Assembly (NCBI GenBank): GCA_003260075.1
Contig: QLIY01000453.1
Span: 62,610-126,609 of the forward strand
Source: Phallusia mammillata
Taxonomy: Eukaryota; Chordata; Ascidiacea; Phlebobranchia; Ascidiidae
Direction of reading: 5' to 3'
Length of the DNA: 64,000 bases
Shown here: piece after piece, positions 12,060 to 22,943 of the stretch
Layout: every line of letters starts with the position of its first letter
How positions within the stretch are numbered: position 1 is the first letter of the stretch
The notes under the pieces: generated by a model
Databases searched by the model: none
Told to the model about the DNA's origin: nothing
The model's input: the letters and a program-made list of their open reading frames with translations, nothing else
Position numbers and translations under genes: made by a program

Positions 12060-12376
12060 TTGTACAGCACAAACTTTTATTTTAATCGTGGTTCCAAATT
12101 TACTTTAAAATCAACAGGCGAGACTGAGATTGAAATTATTTCTTCATTGATGCTAGGAATGGGGTGTACAGCAGGGCGAATGCGAGGGGGGGGGGCGTTA
12201 AAATAACCACAATTCTTTGCAACCTTCGTCTTCATACATATACATGGTCTAGGTGATTCGTTAGCGTGAAAGGTTTTAAATCGATGTTTTTGGACAAGGC
12301 ATGTGTAGGTGAAACCCGTTTGAGGTAACGTTTAAGATTTAAGTTTGTATTGAGATGTTTGAACCGGGGGGGGGGG
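12060..12376 (-). repeat. Abridged duplicate of exon 9 / intron 8 with two poly-G joints
   Basis: 12075-12185 copies the 3' half of exon 9 (as at 12389-12493). After G at 12186-12195, 12196-12365 copies the intron 8 sequence found at about 12719-12896. Then G at 12366-12376 leads into the full exon 9. So the block is a shortened copy of 12377-12896 in which the middle (5' half of exon 9) is replaced by Gs. This is what a gap filled with G, or two merged haplotypes, would look like. Confidence 0.85.
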
Positions 12377-13009
12377 CAGCACAAACTATTATTTTAATCG
12401 TGGTTCCAAATTTACTTTAAAATCAACGGGCGAGACTGAGATTGAAATGATTTCTTCATTGATGCTAGGAATGGGGTGTACAGCAGGGCGAATGCGAAAT
12501 TTCTGAAGCATTTTGACAAAGAATAAAAACAGTTCAGCCCTGGCTAAACTTTCCCCAAGACAAAAACGGGCTCCAATAGAGAATGGGATTATTTTGTTGG
12601 AAAGAACAAATTTCCCGTTTTCATCAATGTGTCGCCGTGGATTAAAAACTTTTGGATTAGGCCAGTCTTTGGGATCCATATTAGCTCCGTACAGATTGGG
12701 TATAACCTATATATAGACCATGTTAAAATAACCACAATTCTTTGAAACCTTCGTCTTCATACATATACATGGTCTTGGTGATTCGTTAGCGTGAAAGGTT
12801 TTTAAGTCGATGTTTTTGGACAAGGCATGTGTAGGTGAAACCGGTTTGAGGTAACGTTTAAGATTTAAGTTTGTATTGAGATGTTTGAACCGTATCGAAA
12901 AAAGGCAGCTTTTGGGGGAAAATAGACTTAATAGTTCTAGGGGAGTGGACATCGCCATGATCTAAAAGATTTGTGGGCTAATTATCGAAGCTTACTTAAT
13001 AGTTCCGTA

Positions 13010-13158
13010 CAGTGGTGGGATTCAAATTTTTTGTCAGTCGGTTCTATCACAAAAATCATGTTTTCCAGCCGGTTCTCAAAACTCGGTGTATAAGACAAGA
13101 TGCAAAAATTCATTGACAGCAACCAGTAATGCTAACCGGTTCGCTGATCTCATAAAAT

Positions 13159-13191
<33 letters not shown>

Positions 13192-13215
13192 AGAATCGGC
13201 TGAATCCCACCACTG
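13010..13215. mobile_element. hAT-like MITE with perfect 8-bp target duplication
   Basis: Ends 'cagtggtgggattcaaa' and, on minus, 'cagtggtgggattcagcc'; flanked on both sides by gttccgta (13002-13009 and 13216-13223). It is 206 bp including a 32-base G run (13159-13190). It landed in intron 8 of the dead P450, a few bases from the exon 8 donor. It shares its ends and an 'accggttagcattactgg' core with the element at 21711-21986. Confidence 0.92.
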
Positions 13216-13409
13216 GTTCCGTACACTTACAACAGTGCCCTTGGGTATCACGCGACCCATTAGTTTTGTGTCATTGGAAGTAAGATGTTGGACAGCTAGT
13301 GGGGCGTTCGCTTTGGTTCTCATTGTTTCCTGGATAAACGCACATGTCATGGGAAGGTCCTCTTTTTTGGACAGGGTAGGAATACCCTCAGAACCTAAGT
13401 AAAATGTGC

Positions 13410-13680
13410 CCTGTAGGTATGATTTTATAATAAATACAACAAGGTGTATGATAAACTAGACAGGTACGAATTGGGGGTTATTCAATACTATTTTAAAGGC
13501 AAGTAGATAAAGGCAATAATCATTTTGTAGACAAAGTGCGGGGGGGGGGTTGCTATGTAGGTCTGATTTTATATTAAATACAACAAGGTTTATGATAAAC
13601 TAGTCAGGTACGAATTGGGGGTTATTCAATACTAGTTTAAAGGCAAGTAGATAAAGGCAATAATCATTTTGTAGACAAAG
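13410..13680. repeat. Tandem duplicate in P450 intron 7, joined by poly-G
   Basis: About 13410-13539 and 13550-13680 are near-identical ('gataaactag-caggtacgaattggggg...ttgtagacaaagtgc'), separated by G at 13540-13549. The sister gene has one diverged copy at the same place. Confidence 0.9.
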
Positions 13681-13910
13681 TGCTTTTTCTGTCAGTAAAG
13701 TTATTTTTGTTACCAACGCAATTACACTTTGCTGTACGTTCCTCATTATCTTACCAAAAGCTTCATCAATCTCTTTGACTATAATTTTTTCGTACTCAGG
13801 ATAGTTCAACAAATGTAAGATCAACCAAGAAAGAGTAGTGCTACTGGTTTCTGATCCAGCCACAAACAAATCCCGACAAAATGCCCTGAGTTGTGTATCC
13901 TAAACAAACA

Positions 13911-14390
13911 TAAACATTTTGAAATGAACGATGTTATGCATTTTAAAAAAAAAGGTGATTCTTGAATTACTATAATACAGAATACATACTTAAATAACAC
14001 CATATATAAACAAAAACAAAACAACACCATCCACAACAATAGAAAGCTCACAGCACTCTCCTATTTGCCAACTAATTTTATGGGGACATAAGAGAAGGGT
14101 AGTATTTTACCGAGTAGTCAAGGTCTGTACGTTTTCCGAACTTTCTTTCGGGGGGGGGGGAATATTTTCAAATGAACGATGTTATGCAATTAAAAAAATC
14201 TTGAATTACTATAATACAGAATACATACTTAAACAACACCATCTATAAACAAAAACAAAACAACACCATCCACAACAATAGACAGCTCACAACACTCTCC
14301 TATTTGCCAACTAATTACAAGGGGACATAAAGGAAGGTTAGTATTTTACCGAGTAGTCAAGATCTGTACGTTTTCCAAACTTTCTTTAGT
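13911..14390. repeat. Tandem duplicate of intron 6 / exon 6 end, joined by poly-G
   Basis: About 13911-14149 and 14161-14388 are two copies joined by G at 14150-14160. The first copy stops inside exon 6 exactly before the base where the second copy has its TAA; the first copy still reads the intact ..CGAAAGAAAG on minus. Two haplotypes, one intact and one with a stop, would give this pattern if merged. Confidence 0.85.
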
Positions 14391-15187
14391 ACAAAAAGAC
14401 ATCGATGAGATCGTCGATATTGTTCGGGTCAAATTTTTTCTTGTGGTCGTCAATATTATCTTGCATTTTGTCTGTGATATATCATTGACAAAAGTCATAA
14501 TGGTTTAAGTTCATAAAAAAACATTAAGTCATTCGTCCTTAAGATTTAAAAATAAGTTTTATATCTTTCGCCTTAACAGCATCATTTCTATCTGTAAGCA
14601 AACATAACACACAGTATCGGTAAAACTGTACGCATAAAACAACCGTAGGAGCTAAGTACAAGTATTGACCTAACTCAGAATTTGAAACTACACTTTGTTG
14701 AAATTGTACACTTTTATGCATTAAACATCAGAGGTCTGTTACCCAGCACAAATTGCATTCGGCTTTCAAACCGTTTCATAGTTGTTGCAAAAGGTGGAAC
14801 ATTTGCAAGAAAACCGAATAGGTTTACCAATGCCATGTTTGTCGCATCTCTTGGATCTGTGAACCTATTTAGACATCATTGTATAATAGAATAGATGTTT
14901 GTGGATGTTTAAAGCAAATATAACTTGCATCATTCGCATGACATCAAGAAGCTCAATGAAATCATTGTCGCCGTAATCATGTCGTTTTCCCAAAGTAGTT
15001 TGAGATATCACGTTGCCAGTCAGCGAATAAAAATAGGTCTAAAAGTAACACAACACAATTTTGTTTATTTTTATCATACACTTTGCGTTTAAAATCAATG
15101 TATACTGTTAAGCATTATTTGTGACATCTTCATTGTGTAAATATTTAGCTGTGACAAATTATCTCTTCATGTCCTATTTGGCGATTG

Positions 15188-15256
15188 CAGAGTTGTAAGT
15201 CGGGCCGGGTTCGGGGTCGGGCCGGGTAGTGTTTTTTTTTTTGAATAAATTTAACT

Positions 15257-15327
<71 letters not shown>

Positions 15328-15387
15328 CGAGTTTCGTGCTTGTACTTTTGGGTTCGGGCTCCAATTTCAGGCCCGTTTACAACTCTA
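15188..15387. mobile_element. hAT-like MITE with 71-bp poly-G, by lost exon 3
   Basis: Ends 'cagagttgtaagtcggg' and, on minus, 'tagagttgtaaacgggc'; flanks ggcgattg (15180-15187) and ggtgaatg (15388-15395) match at six of eight. The interior is a G run at 15257-15327. It sits just beyond the remnant of exon 3 of the dead P450; the sister locus (about 20600-20625) has the empty site. Confidence 0.75.
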
Positions 15388-15526
15388 GGTGAATGTTCAT
15401 TGCTTACCTTAAGGTCTAATTTTTTACAAGGATCAGTAAAAACTCACACAAAAAAGAGAATCGAAAATTGTACAACAAACTTACTCTCTTAAAAACTTGA
15501 GCGCGAAGTGTTTTTGTGCTTTAAAA

Positions 15527-15752
15527 GGGGGGGGGGATTGCTGGACCTGACCTAATGCCAAACAGCCTTGAAACGTTCAAGACAAGTTGTCTATTGTGTT
15601 GTCGTTCAAGACAAGTTGTCCTTGTTCAAGACAAGTTGTCTATTGTGTTTGTTGTCTTGGTCTTTTCTGAGGCTTCAAGTATAAGCCTATCAATAAAACT
15701 TTCGGGCCTAAACGAGCTTCTCAAAAACGAATCGGGTTCGGGGGGGGGGGGG
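15527..15752. repeat. Foreign insert with minisatellite inside P450 exon 2
   Basis: This stretch is bounded by G runs (15527-15536 and 15740-15752) and replaces about 24 bp of exon 2 relative to the sister gene. It contains three copies of a 17-mer, gttcaagacaagttgtc, at 15575-15591, 15604-15620 and 15624-15640. The source is unknown. Confidence 0.8.
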
Positions 15753-16320
15753 TTAAGAATGATCCCATCGTGCTTAGTCAGTCTACAAAACAGTTCAACC
15801 CAAGGTCGGTCCGAAAATGCAGCGCTTTGCTTCACTAAAGCCTAAAACAAATTTAAACGCATTTTGTCACATTCAGTAACCAAATAGAAAGGATAGCAGC
15901 AAACTACATATTACTGTAGAAGTAGAGAAAATTATAAGGGCATTTTCTATTTAAAAATGATTAGCAAACCTTGCAAATTGCTCGTAGCCTACTGTTGGAA
16001 ACAAACTACACAATTTTTTTTACCTGGTTGATAGCATCAAAAGTATTAAAAAAAATTATGTCGTCTCTGCCAAACCGCGCCGACATAACAGGGCCATATT
16101 TCTCAACACTCCACTTTTTTAAATCTACGCCAGGTGATGGTCCAAAATACGGAACCACTCCAAGAAGGGGGATGCCTCTGGGACCTGGGGGAAACTTTGC
16201 GTGCGGTCGACGCCACCAGAAGAAGTATAGAAGAGTGGCTGCTAAACCAAGGAGATTCCAAAAGCTAAATATGGCTGAAATTTGAGGCACATAGCTGAAA
16301 AGAGTCTGACTCAACATCAT

Positions 16321-16744
16321 ATGCTTTTTACAGAAACACCAATCTGCAATCACAAATAATAGTGCTATCGTTACCTGGTGGTCGTATTTTAGTAGGCAAT
16401 ACTTCCAACCAACACTAAATAACAGTGCATATAATGGTGCTTCTTAACCTATCGTTGGTTTTTGCAACCAGAAAACTACTTTTTCGCAAAATTAATGACC
16501 AAAAACTGCATACACCGATGAAACATCATTAACAGTTTAGTTCTTAGGTGCGTCTCTAAGACTGACCAGTCTCTAAGACAATTAACAAGTACAGTGCTGA
16601 TAAAATATAGCATGCTTACGTGGGGTAGTTCATAGTTTCTTTCCTTTTGTGTAACATGTTTTGAACAAATATTAACGCAAGATGTGCTGTGCTAAACACA
16701 ACGGTATCGTGTTCTGGGTTATGTAAATACTTGTAGTTGGAACT
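16321..16744. other. Upstream region shared by the two minus-strand P450 copies
   Basis: About 16321-16690 aligns with the sequence upstream of the sister gene (21623-22260), minus the MITE present only there. Shared pieces include the 'ttacctggtggtcgtatttta' neighbourhood and 'tcatagtttctttcctttt'. This shows that the duplication included the 5' flank. No gene of its own. Confidence 0.6.
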
Positions 16745-17880
16745 AAACACATCGGTTTCGTGTTTCGGAAGTCTGGAGCAGCATTTAAAGCGCAGAAACA
16801 TTTTGCCGTAAGTACCTTAGAGCAGGGGTTTTGCACTTCGGACCGGTTTGAAACTAAAATTTTATATCACGGACCGGCCTTTAAAACCCACAAATAATCA
16901 GTACTGAAAACTAATGACAATTATTGCAACTTTGATTCAAAGTGAACTTTGAGCAAATGTTATGCGGCCCGGTAACAAACTCCTCACGGACCGATACCGG
17001 GCCGGGGACCAGTGTTTGCCGACCACTGCCTTAGAGAGTGAGTATTGGTGGTCTGCAACCTTTTCTTACACTTTGTGTGCATGAAGCTTTACTACTTCGA
17101 ATTTACGAAGAAGGGAACTAATCTTTCTGTTGAATGCATCTTAATTAGGTGTATGTGCTGTGTTTGTGTCTCTTGCACACAAAGCGATATTATTTTCGAT
17201 AATAATTACATCATCACATTAAGAACTAATTTTGCTGTCATTTGTGTACTTTGGTTAAGGGGGAATAGTTATACCTGTTTAAAACAAAATCGCCTGATTT
17301 GAACGTTTTCGCACTTCCACCATCTTGCGTGCTATGTTTGCATCGTCAAGCTGCAATTTGCAGTCTAATCAACCTGGTAGGTTTGACGATTGGCCGCCAA
17401 ATGAAATCTTGTGATAAACATTTTAGCTGCAAAAGTGTTCGAAGTTAGTCAAGATGACAAAAATTTCTAAATTTGTTTGCTTTGAACACCGCTGACTGAA
17501 CTTTAAACAATGACACGCACTGGCAAAAACGGGTCGGGTCATGTTTGCAGACAATTTTAAACGAAGCTAAATAAGTGCAACCAAATAAACTTAAAAAAAT
17601 AGTTAGTGGTCCATCAGTGAGATGGCAAAAAAAGGATCCCTAAAAAGCAAAAGATGAAAAGTGTTTTAAAGTTCTAAAAGAAAATAATCGTACATAGGGA
17701 GTTGATAAGATTCAAAAAATGGTCCTGTACTATCAATTATGTTGCAAACTTCGTAACAGACCCTATGGTTTTGATCGCCGTTTCTGCAAGCGTGCACTTT
17801 AAAAAGGGCTTCCTTCGTGCGTCTGGTTGGTTTTGTTTTTGATTTTTATATGAAAAGAGTCCGAGTCAGTTGCGACGTTT
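16745..17880 (+). pseudogene. P450 relic: exon 2 end plus intron 2-3 sequence
   Basis: 16745-16822 matches the second half of exon 2 of the gene at 22944-27410 ('tttcgtgtttcggaagt', 'catttaaagcgcagaaac'), with frame-breaking changes. After the inserted MITE, 17037 onward matches that gene's introns 2 and 3 (about 23634-24660, for example 'gctgcaatttgcagtct' and 'tttgacgattggcc'), but exon 3 has been deleted between about 17365 and 17370. Together with the dead minus-strand copy beside it, this is a second, decayed version of the divergent gene pair at 18387-27410. Confidence 0.85.
16823..17028. mobile_element. hAT-like MITE with perfect 8-bp target duplication, inside P450 exon relic
   Basis: Ends 'caggggttttgcac' and, on minus, 'cagtggtcggcaaac'; flanked by ccttagag at 16815-16822 and 17029-17036. 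It is 206 bp, non-coding, and interrupts the LRE-coding end of the relic exon 2. The right part contains 'ggaccgataccgggccggg', also seen at the window start. Confidence 0.93.
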
Positions 17881-18386
17881 TGGAGATTTAAGAAAACCCC
17901 GAAGTTTAATAATGTACTTCTGTAACAAAGCATACCATGTTAATGAAAACGTTAAGTAACTCAGCTTTTTCTACAGCGGCGCACCTTGTAAACTCATAAA
18001 GTTTTCCATTACAGCTAAACAAAAGTAAACATGTGTGACTACATTTGAATAATAAATGGCTGCTGCTATAAGGTAAACGTATAGAGTCGTGAATTTTGGT
18101 CTCATTCTATGCAGATCGAGGTTTTGTAACTGCATGAACATGATGTCCTAAACTAATTTTTACTCCATTTGGCAAAGACAAAAACATTTAAACGAACAAG
18201 ATTATTTTTTTCGAATTAAAACACCTAAAAACGACAAGAACAAACAAATTTGGTTGCAGCACATCGACTTGTCACAAGTTCCAATGGTGCAAAATTATTT
18301 GGTGAAATTTCAAAAAAGGGTGATTCTTCAGACAAAACAGATCTCTTTTGACCAAATTATATGTCTGTACAGCACAAACTATTATT
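17881..18386. other. 3' flank of the minus-strand P450
   Basis: Matches the 3' flank of the dead copy (about 11100-12080), including the block starting 'gatgtcctaaactaattttt'. The junction with the relic's intron sequence near 17880 is the breakpoint of the duplicated unit. No gene seen. Confidence 0.55.
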
Positions 18387-21300
18387 TTAATTTCGTGATT
18401 CCAATGTGACTTTAAAATCAACAGGTGAGACCACGACTGATATAACTTCTTCACTGATACTGGGAATAGGATCTACAGCAGGACGAATGCGAAATTTCTG
18501 AAGCATTTTGACAAAGAACACAAACAGTTCAGCCCTGGCTAAACTTTCCCCGAGACAAAAACGAGCTCCGACTGAGAATGGAATTATTTTGTTGGAAAGA
18601 ACAAATTTCCCGTTTTCATCAATGTGTCGCCGTGGATTAAAAACTTTTGGATTAGGCCAGTCTTTGGGATCCATATTAGCTCCGTACAGATTGGGTATAA
18701 CCTATATATAGACCATGTTAAAACAACTTGGCCATAATTCTTTGAATCCTTCGTCTTCATACATATACATATGGTCTTGGTAATTTGTTAGCGTGGAAGG
18801 TGTTTAGGTTGATGTTTTAGGACAGGGCATGTGTAAATGAAACCCTTGAGGTAACGTTTTAGATTTAGTGGCAAGTTTGTATTGTGATGTTTGAACCGTA
18901 TCGAAAAAGGGGGCAGCTTGGAGGGTTTGTTGGCTAAATCTCTAATCTTAATTAATACTTCCGCACACTTACAGTAGCGCCCTTAGGTATCACGTGACCC
19001 ATTAGTTGTGTGTCATTGGAAGCAAGGTGAAGAACAGCTAGTGGGGCGAGTGTTTTGGTTCTCATTGTTTCCTGGATAAACGCACAAGTCATGGGAAGGT
19101 CCTCTTTTTTGGACTGGGTAGGAAGACCCTCAGAACCTAAGAAACATATTAAATGTGTTTCTAAAAATGTGATCTGAAGGTCAAATTTATGACGGATACA
19201 ACTAGGTTTAAGATAAACTAGTCAGGTATGCAATGAGGGGTATTTGAAACATAAACGTAACATATCCATACGCACACCAAATCAATGTATATAAGATGAG
19301 TTCCACTAAACTAGTTCTTTGAGAACAACCGTTTTGTATGTAAAGATTTGATTTGTCAACAAAGCTGTTTTTGTTACCAACGCAATTACACATATTTTTT
19401 ATTGTCTTACCAAATGCCTCATCGATCTCTTTGACTATAATTTTTTCGTACTCAGGATAGTTCAACAAATGCAAGATCAACCAAGAAAGAGTAGTGCTAC
19501 TGGTTTCTGATCCAGCCACGAACAAATCCCGACAAAATGCCCTGAGATGTGTATCCTAAACAAAACATGAACATTATGAAATGAATGATCTCATGCAAAG
19601 TTATTAAAAGAGGATTCTTAAATTAGTATTAAATTTGAAGTTGAAACGGTTTGTAGAGCATTCCCTGCCACAACTACCTACAAGACATTACCACTTACAA
19701 CGAAAAAAGCTCACAACACCCTCCTATTTGCCAACTAAGTGTAAGGTGACTTAGAAGATAGTAGGTATTTTACCGAGTAGTCAAGGTCTGTACGTTTTCC
19801 GAACTTTCTTTCGTACAAAAATGCATCGATAAAATCGTCGATATTGTTCGGGTCAAATTTTTTCTTGTGGTCGTCGATATTATCTTGCATTTTGTCTGTG
19901 ATATACCATTGATATAAATCATATTAATTAAAGTTCACAGTAAACATTAAGTTATTCGACCTTTGAGATAACTGTATATAATTGTATTTCGCCTTAACAG
20001 CATCATCAATATCAGTAAGCAAGCATAACACATCGTATCGGTACAACTCTATGCATAAAACATCCATACGAGCTGGGAAGCATTGGCATAAGTCATATTT
20101 TGAAACTACACTTTTTTGAAATTGTACACTTTTGTGCATTAAACATCAGAGGTATGTTACCCAGAATAAATTGCATCCGTCCTTCAAACCGTTTCATAGT
20201 TGTTGCAAAAGGTGGAAATTTTGCAAGAAAACCGAATAGGTTTATCAATCCTATGTTTGTCGCATCTCGTGGATCTGTGAATCTTTTTAAATACCACTGT
20301 ATAATGATATGTTTTGTAGAAGATAAAAGCAAATACAACTTACAACATTCGCATAACATCAAGAAGCTCAATGAAATCCTTGTCGCCGTAATCATGTCGT
20401 TTTCCCAAAGCAGTTTGAGATATTACGTTGCCAGTCAGCCAATAAAAATAGGTCTAAACGTAACACAAAGCCATTTTGTTTATTTGTATCATAGATTATG
20501 CGTTTGAAATCGATGTCAAAGTGTCAACTGTCAAACTTTACTGGTGGCATCTTTATAGTGTAAATATTTAGCTGTGACAAATTATCTCTTCATATTCTGC
20601 TTGGCGATTGCTTCCTTGCTTACCTTAAGGTCTACAGGACCACTGCTTTTGGTTTTCAGAAATTCGACAAAACGATCGCCTTCATCGTTCAAAACATCTT
20701 CAATCTGACGCCTTGCAATGCCTTTACTACAGATTGAAACACAGAACTTTGTGAAAAACTCTAAACAATTTATATTGTCAAGAATTTACAAGGATCAGTA
20801 AAAACTCAAAACAAAAATGAGAATCAAAAATTGTACAACACACTTACTCTCTTAAAAACTTGAGCGCGAAGTGTTTTTGTGCTTTAAAAGCGTCTCCATA
20901 TTTCATAAGCACGAGCCCATCGTGCTTAGTCAGTCCACAAAACAGTTCAATCCAAGGTCGGTCCGAAAACGAAGCGCTTTGCTTCACCAAAGCCTAAAAC
21001 AAATTTAAACGCATTTTTTGTCACATTCAGTAACCAAATACAAGGGATTGGTGTTTTGTGTTTTCGTCAAAAATGTGAAAATGTTTTTTTAAGGGGGTAT
21101 TTCCTGTGCTTTATATTTTCGGTGTCTGTAGGTAAATGAATTTGGAATCTTTCAAAGATGTTGACAAATTCTAAGAAATATTAAAGTGCCAAACTACATA
21201 TTACTGCAGAAGTAAGTCCGCTAAAGAAAAATACAAGTAACACTTTTTATTTAAAAATGATCAGCAAACCTTGCAAACTGCTTGTAGCCTACTGTTGGAA

Positions 21301-21622
21301 ACAAACGGGGTATAACTGTTTTTACCTGGTTGATAGCATCAAAAGTATTTAGAATAACTACTTCGTCTCTCCCGAACCGGGCCGACATAACAGGACCATA
21401 TTTCTCAACACTCCATTTTTTTAAGTCTACGCCAGGTGATGGTCCGAAATACGGTACCACCCCAAGAAGGGGAACGCCTCTGGGACCTGGGGGAAACTTT
21501 GCGTGCGGTCGACGCCACCAGAAGAAGTATAGAAGAGTGGCTGCTAAACCAAGGAGATTCCAAAAGCTAAATATGGCTGAAATTTGAGGCACATAGCTGA
21601 AAAGAGTCTGACTCAACATCAT
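18387..21622 (-). CDS. CYP2-like cytochrome P450, complete, 507 aa
   Basis: Minus-strand exons: 21326-21622, 20848-20993, 20624-20726, 20344-20453, 20161-20282, 19774-19895, 19411-19555, 18973-19136, 18387-18701; 1,524 nt in frame. I start at the ATGATG doublet (21622), where the MMLSQ leader begins, although the frame is open further upstream. Features: leader span, FFWWRRPHAKFPPGPRG hinge, AGSETSSTTL I helix, ETMR (ExxR), FNPRRH, and C452 in FSVGARFCLG. It lies head-to-head with the plus-strand gene starting at 22944, about 1.3 kb away, so the two may share regulatory DNA. The disrupted copy at 12389-16320 is its recent duplicate. Exon 5 is 122 bp. Confidence 0.92.
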
Positions 21623-22943
21623 ATGCTTTTTACAGAAACACCAATCTGCAATCACAAAAAATGTACTATTGTTACCTGGTGGTCGTATTTTAGTAAGCAA
21701 TACTTCCAACCAGTGGTGGGATTCAGCCGGTTCGCACGGTTCTATAGAACCAACTCACGAATTTTTTTGAGATAAGCGAACCGGTTAGCATTACTGGTTA
21801 CTGTCAATGGACTTTTTGTAACAGAGCCGACTGAAAAAATGACTTTTGTGATAGAACCGGCTGACAAAAAATTTGAATCCCTGAAAAATATGACTTTTGT
21901 GATAGAACCGCTGCAAAATATGACTTTTGTGAAAAATATGACCTTTTTTATAGATCCGACTGCCAAAAATTTGAATGTCACCACTGCTTCCAACTAACAA
22001 TAAGTAACAGTGCATATAATGGTGCTTCTTTAAACTGTACGTTGGTTTAATTGTAACGGTCAGGAAATGATCAGAAAACTACTTTCTTCACAAACTTACC
22101 GAACAAAAATTGCAGACACCGATGGGTGCCTTTAAGACTGAGCCGAAAATCGACTATAGTGCTGACTTTTGAATAAAATATAACATGCTTACGTTGAGTG
22201 TTTGTGGTAATGTCATAGTTTCTTTCCTTTCCTGTCACATGTTTTGAACAAGTGTGAAGGCAAGATGTGTTGTGGACCTAGTTTCATTGCATGAGAGGAA
22301 ACACACGGTTTTGTAGACGTGAAAATAGGATTTTACCAAGTCAAACAAAAAATATGAGTCAAAGTTGTTTGTCGATCATGCAGTTTGTTTCTATGCAATA
22401 TTCATCGTGTTAATACACAGAAAATAAAACTTAACACATTTTGTTTTCATCAGAAAATGTCCCTTCAGACAAGTCCGACCCACAACACAAAAATTCCCAC
22501 TTGTTTTATGTGTGGTAAATAGTCAAATTTTAAGAGCCATTTCTGCAATCTTGTTCAATATGACATGTCACACTCAATCTACACATTCAATATGAAGTTG
22601 CCGACTACAATGTTGGCCGCACACACGAAAAGTTAATATTTGACAGTTAGTTCTTGTTAAACTCACATATTGCGTCATTATATCTGCATACAGCTTTTGA
22701 ACAATTGGGTTTGTGGCAACAGATGGTGTGTAGGACAGCCTACACAGAAACGCCAATGCTTATCCTAGCATTTTTCACTGGATTGTATGGTTTTGTTTTG
22801 TTCGAAACTAGTTGAAATAAGTCCGACATGCAAAATTAAATTAGGTTTAGAAAATAACACAAGGTCGGTACAGAACGTTTTTATTGTCAGTGACGACAAT
22901 TGTACAAAGTTTTGCAGAGAAACAGGAAATTAAAATTTCGTTA
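21623..22943. other. Divergent spacer between head-to-head P450 genes
   Basis: Holds the 5' flanks of both genes and one MITE (21711-21986). About 22180-22270 matches 16608-16700 upstream of the dead copy. I see no exon or RNA gene and cannot pinpoint a core promoter. Confidence 0.5.
21711..21986. mobile_element. hAT-like MITE with perfect 8-bp target duplication
   Basis: Ends 'cagtggtgggattcagcc' and, on minus, 'cagtggtgacattcaaat'; flanked by cttccaac at 21703-21710 and 21987-21994. It is 276 bp and contains internal repeats of 'atgacttttgtgatagaacc'. It is absent from the matching place upstream of the duplicate gene, so it inserted after the duplication. Same family as 13010-13215. Confidence 0.93.

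Larger units (their letters stand above)
12389..16320 (-). pseudogene. CYP2-like P450, disrupted copy
   Basis: Recognisable minus-strand exons: 1 at 16024-16320, 2 split (15753-15841 and 15485-15526), 4 at 14929-15038, 5 at 14743-14864, 6 at 14350-14471, 7 at 13755-13899, 8 at 13231-13394, 9 at 12389-12706 (haem loop FSIGARFCLG intact). Lesions: exon 2 is interrupted by about 225 bp bounded by poly-G; almost all of exon 3 is gone (only the last codons near 15410 remain); exon 6 has TAA at 14386-14388 where the sister gene has GAA; intron 4 uses a GC donor; exon 4 has YFYSLTG instead of YFYWLTG. The copy at 18387-21622 is the intact sister, closely similar over most exons. Some lesions coincide with poly-G joints and could be assembly errors, but the exon 6 stop and exon 3 loss are not at such joints. 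Confidence 0.85.

Noticed and set aside
13086-13402. Open frames with poly-Gly or poly-Pro runs (also near 15229, 30939, 30978 and 32962)
   Set aside because: They are translations of pure G tracts joined to intron or MITE sequence; no homologous exon and no conservation.
15575-15640. CRISPR-like short direct repeats
   Set aside because: Three imperfectly spaced 17-mers in a eukaryotic pseudogene with no regular spacers; a minisatellite.
18508-18711. Plus-strand open frame opposite P450 exon 9 (also at 12513, 37222, 41342)
   Set aside because: Antisense shadow of the conserved haem-loop exon.
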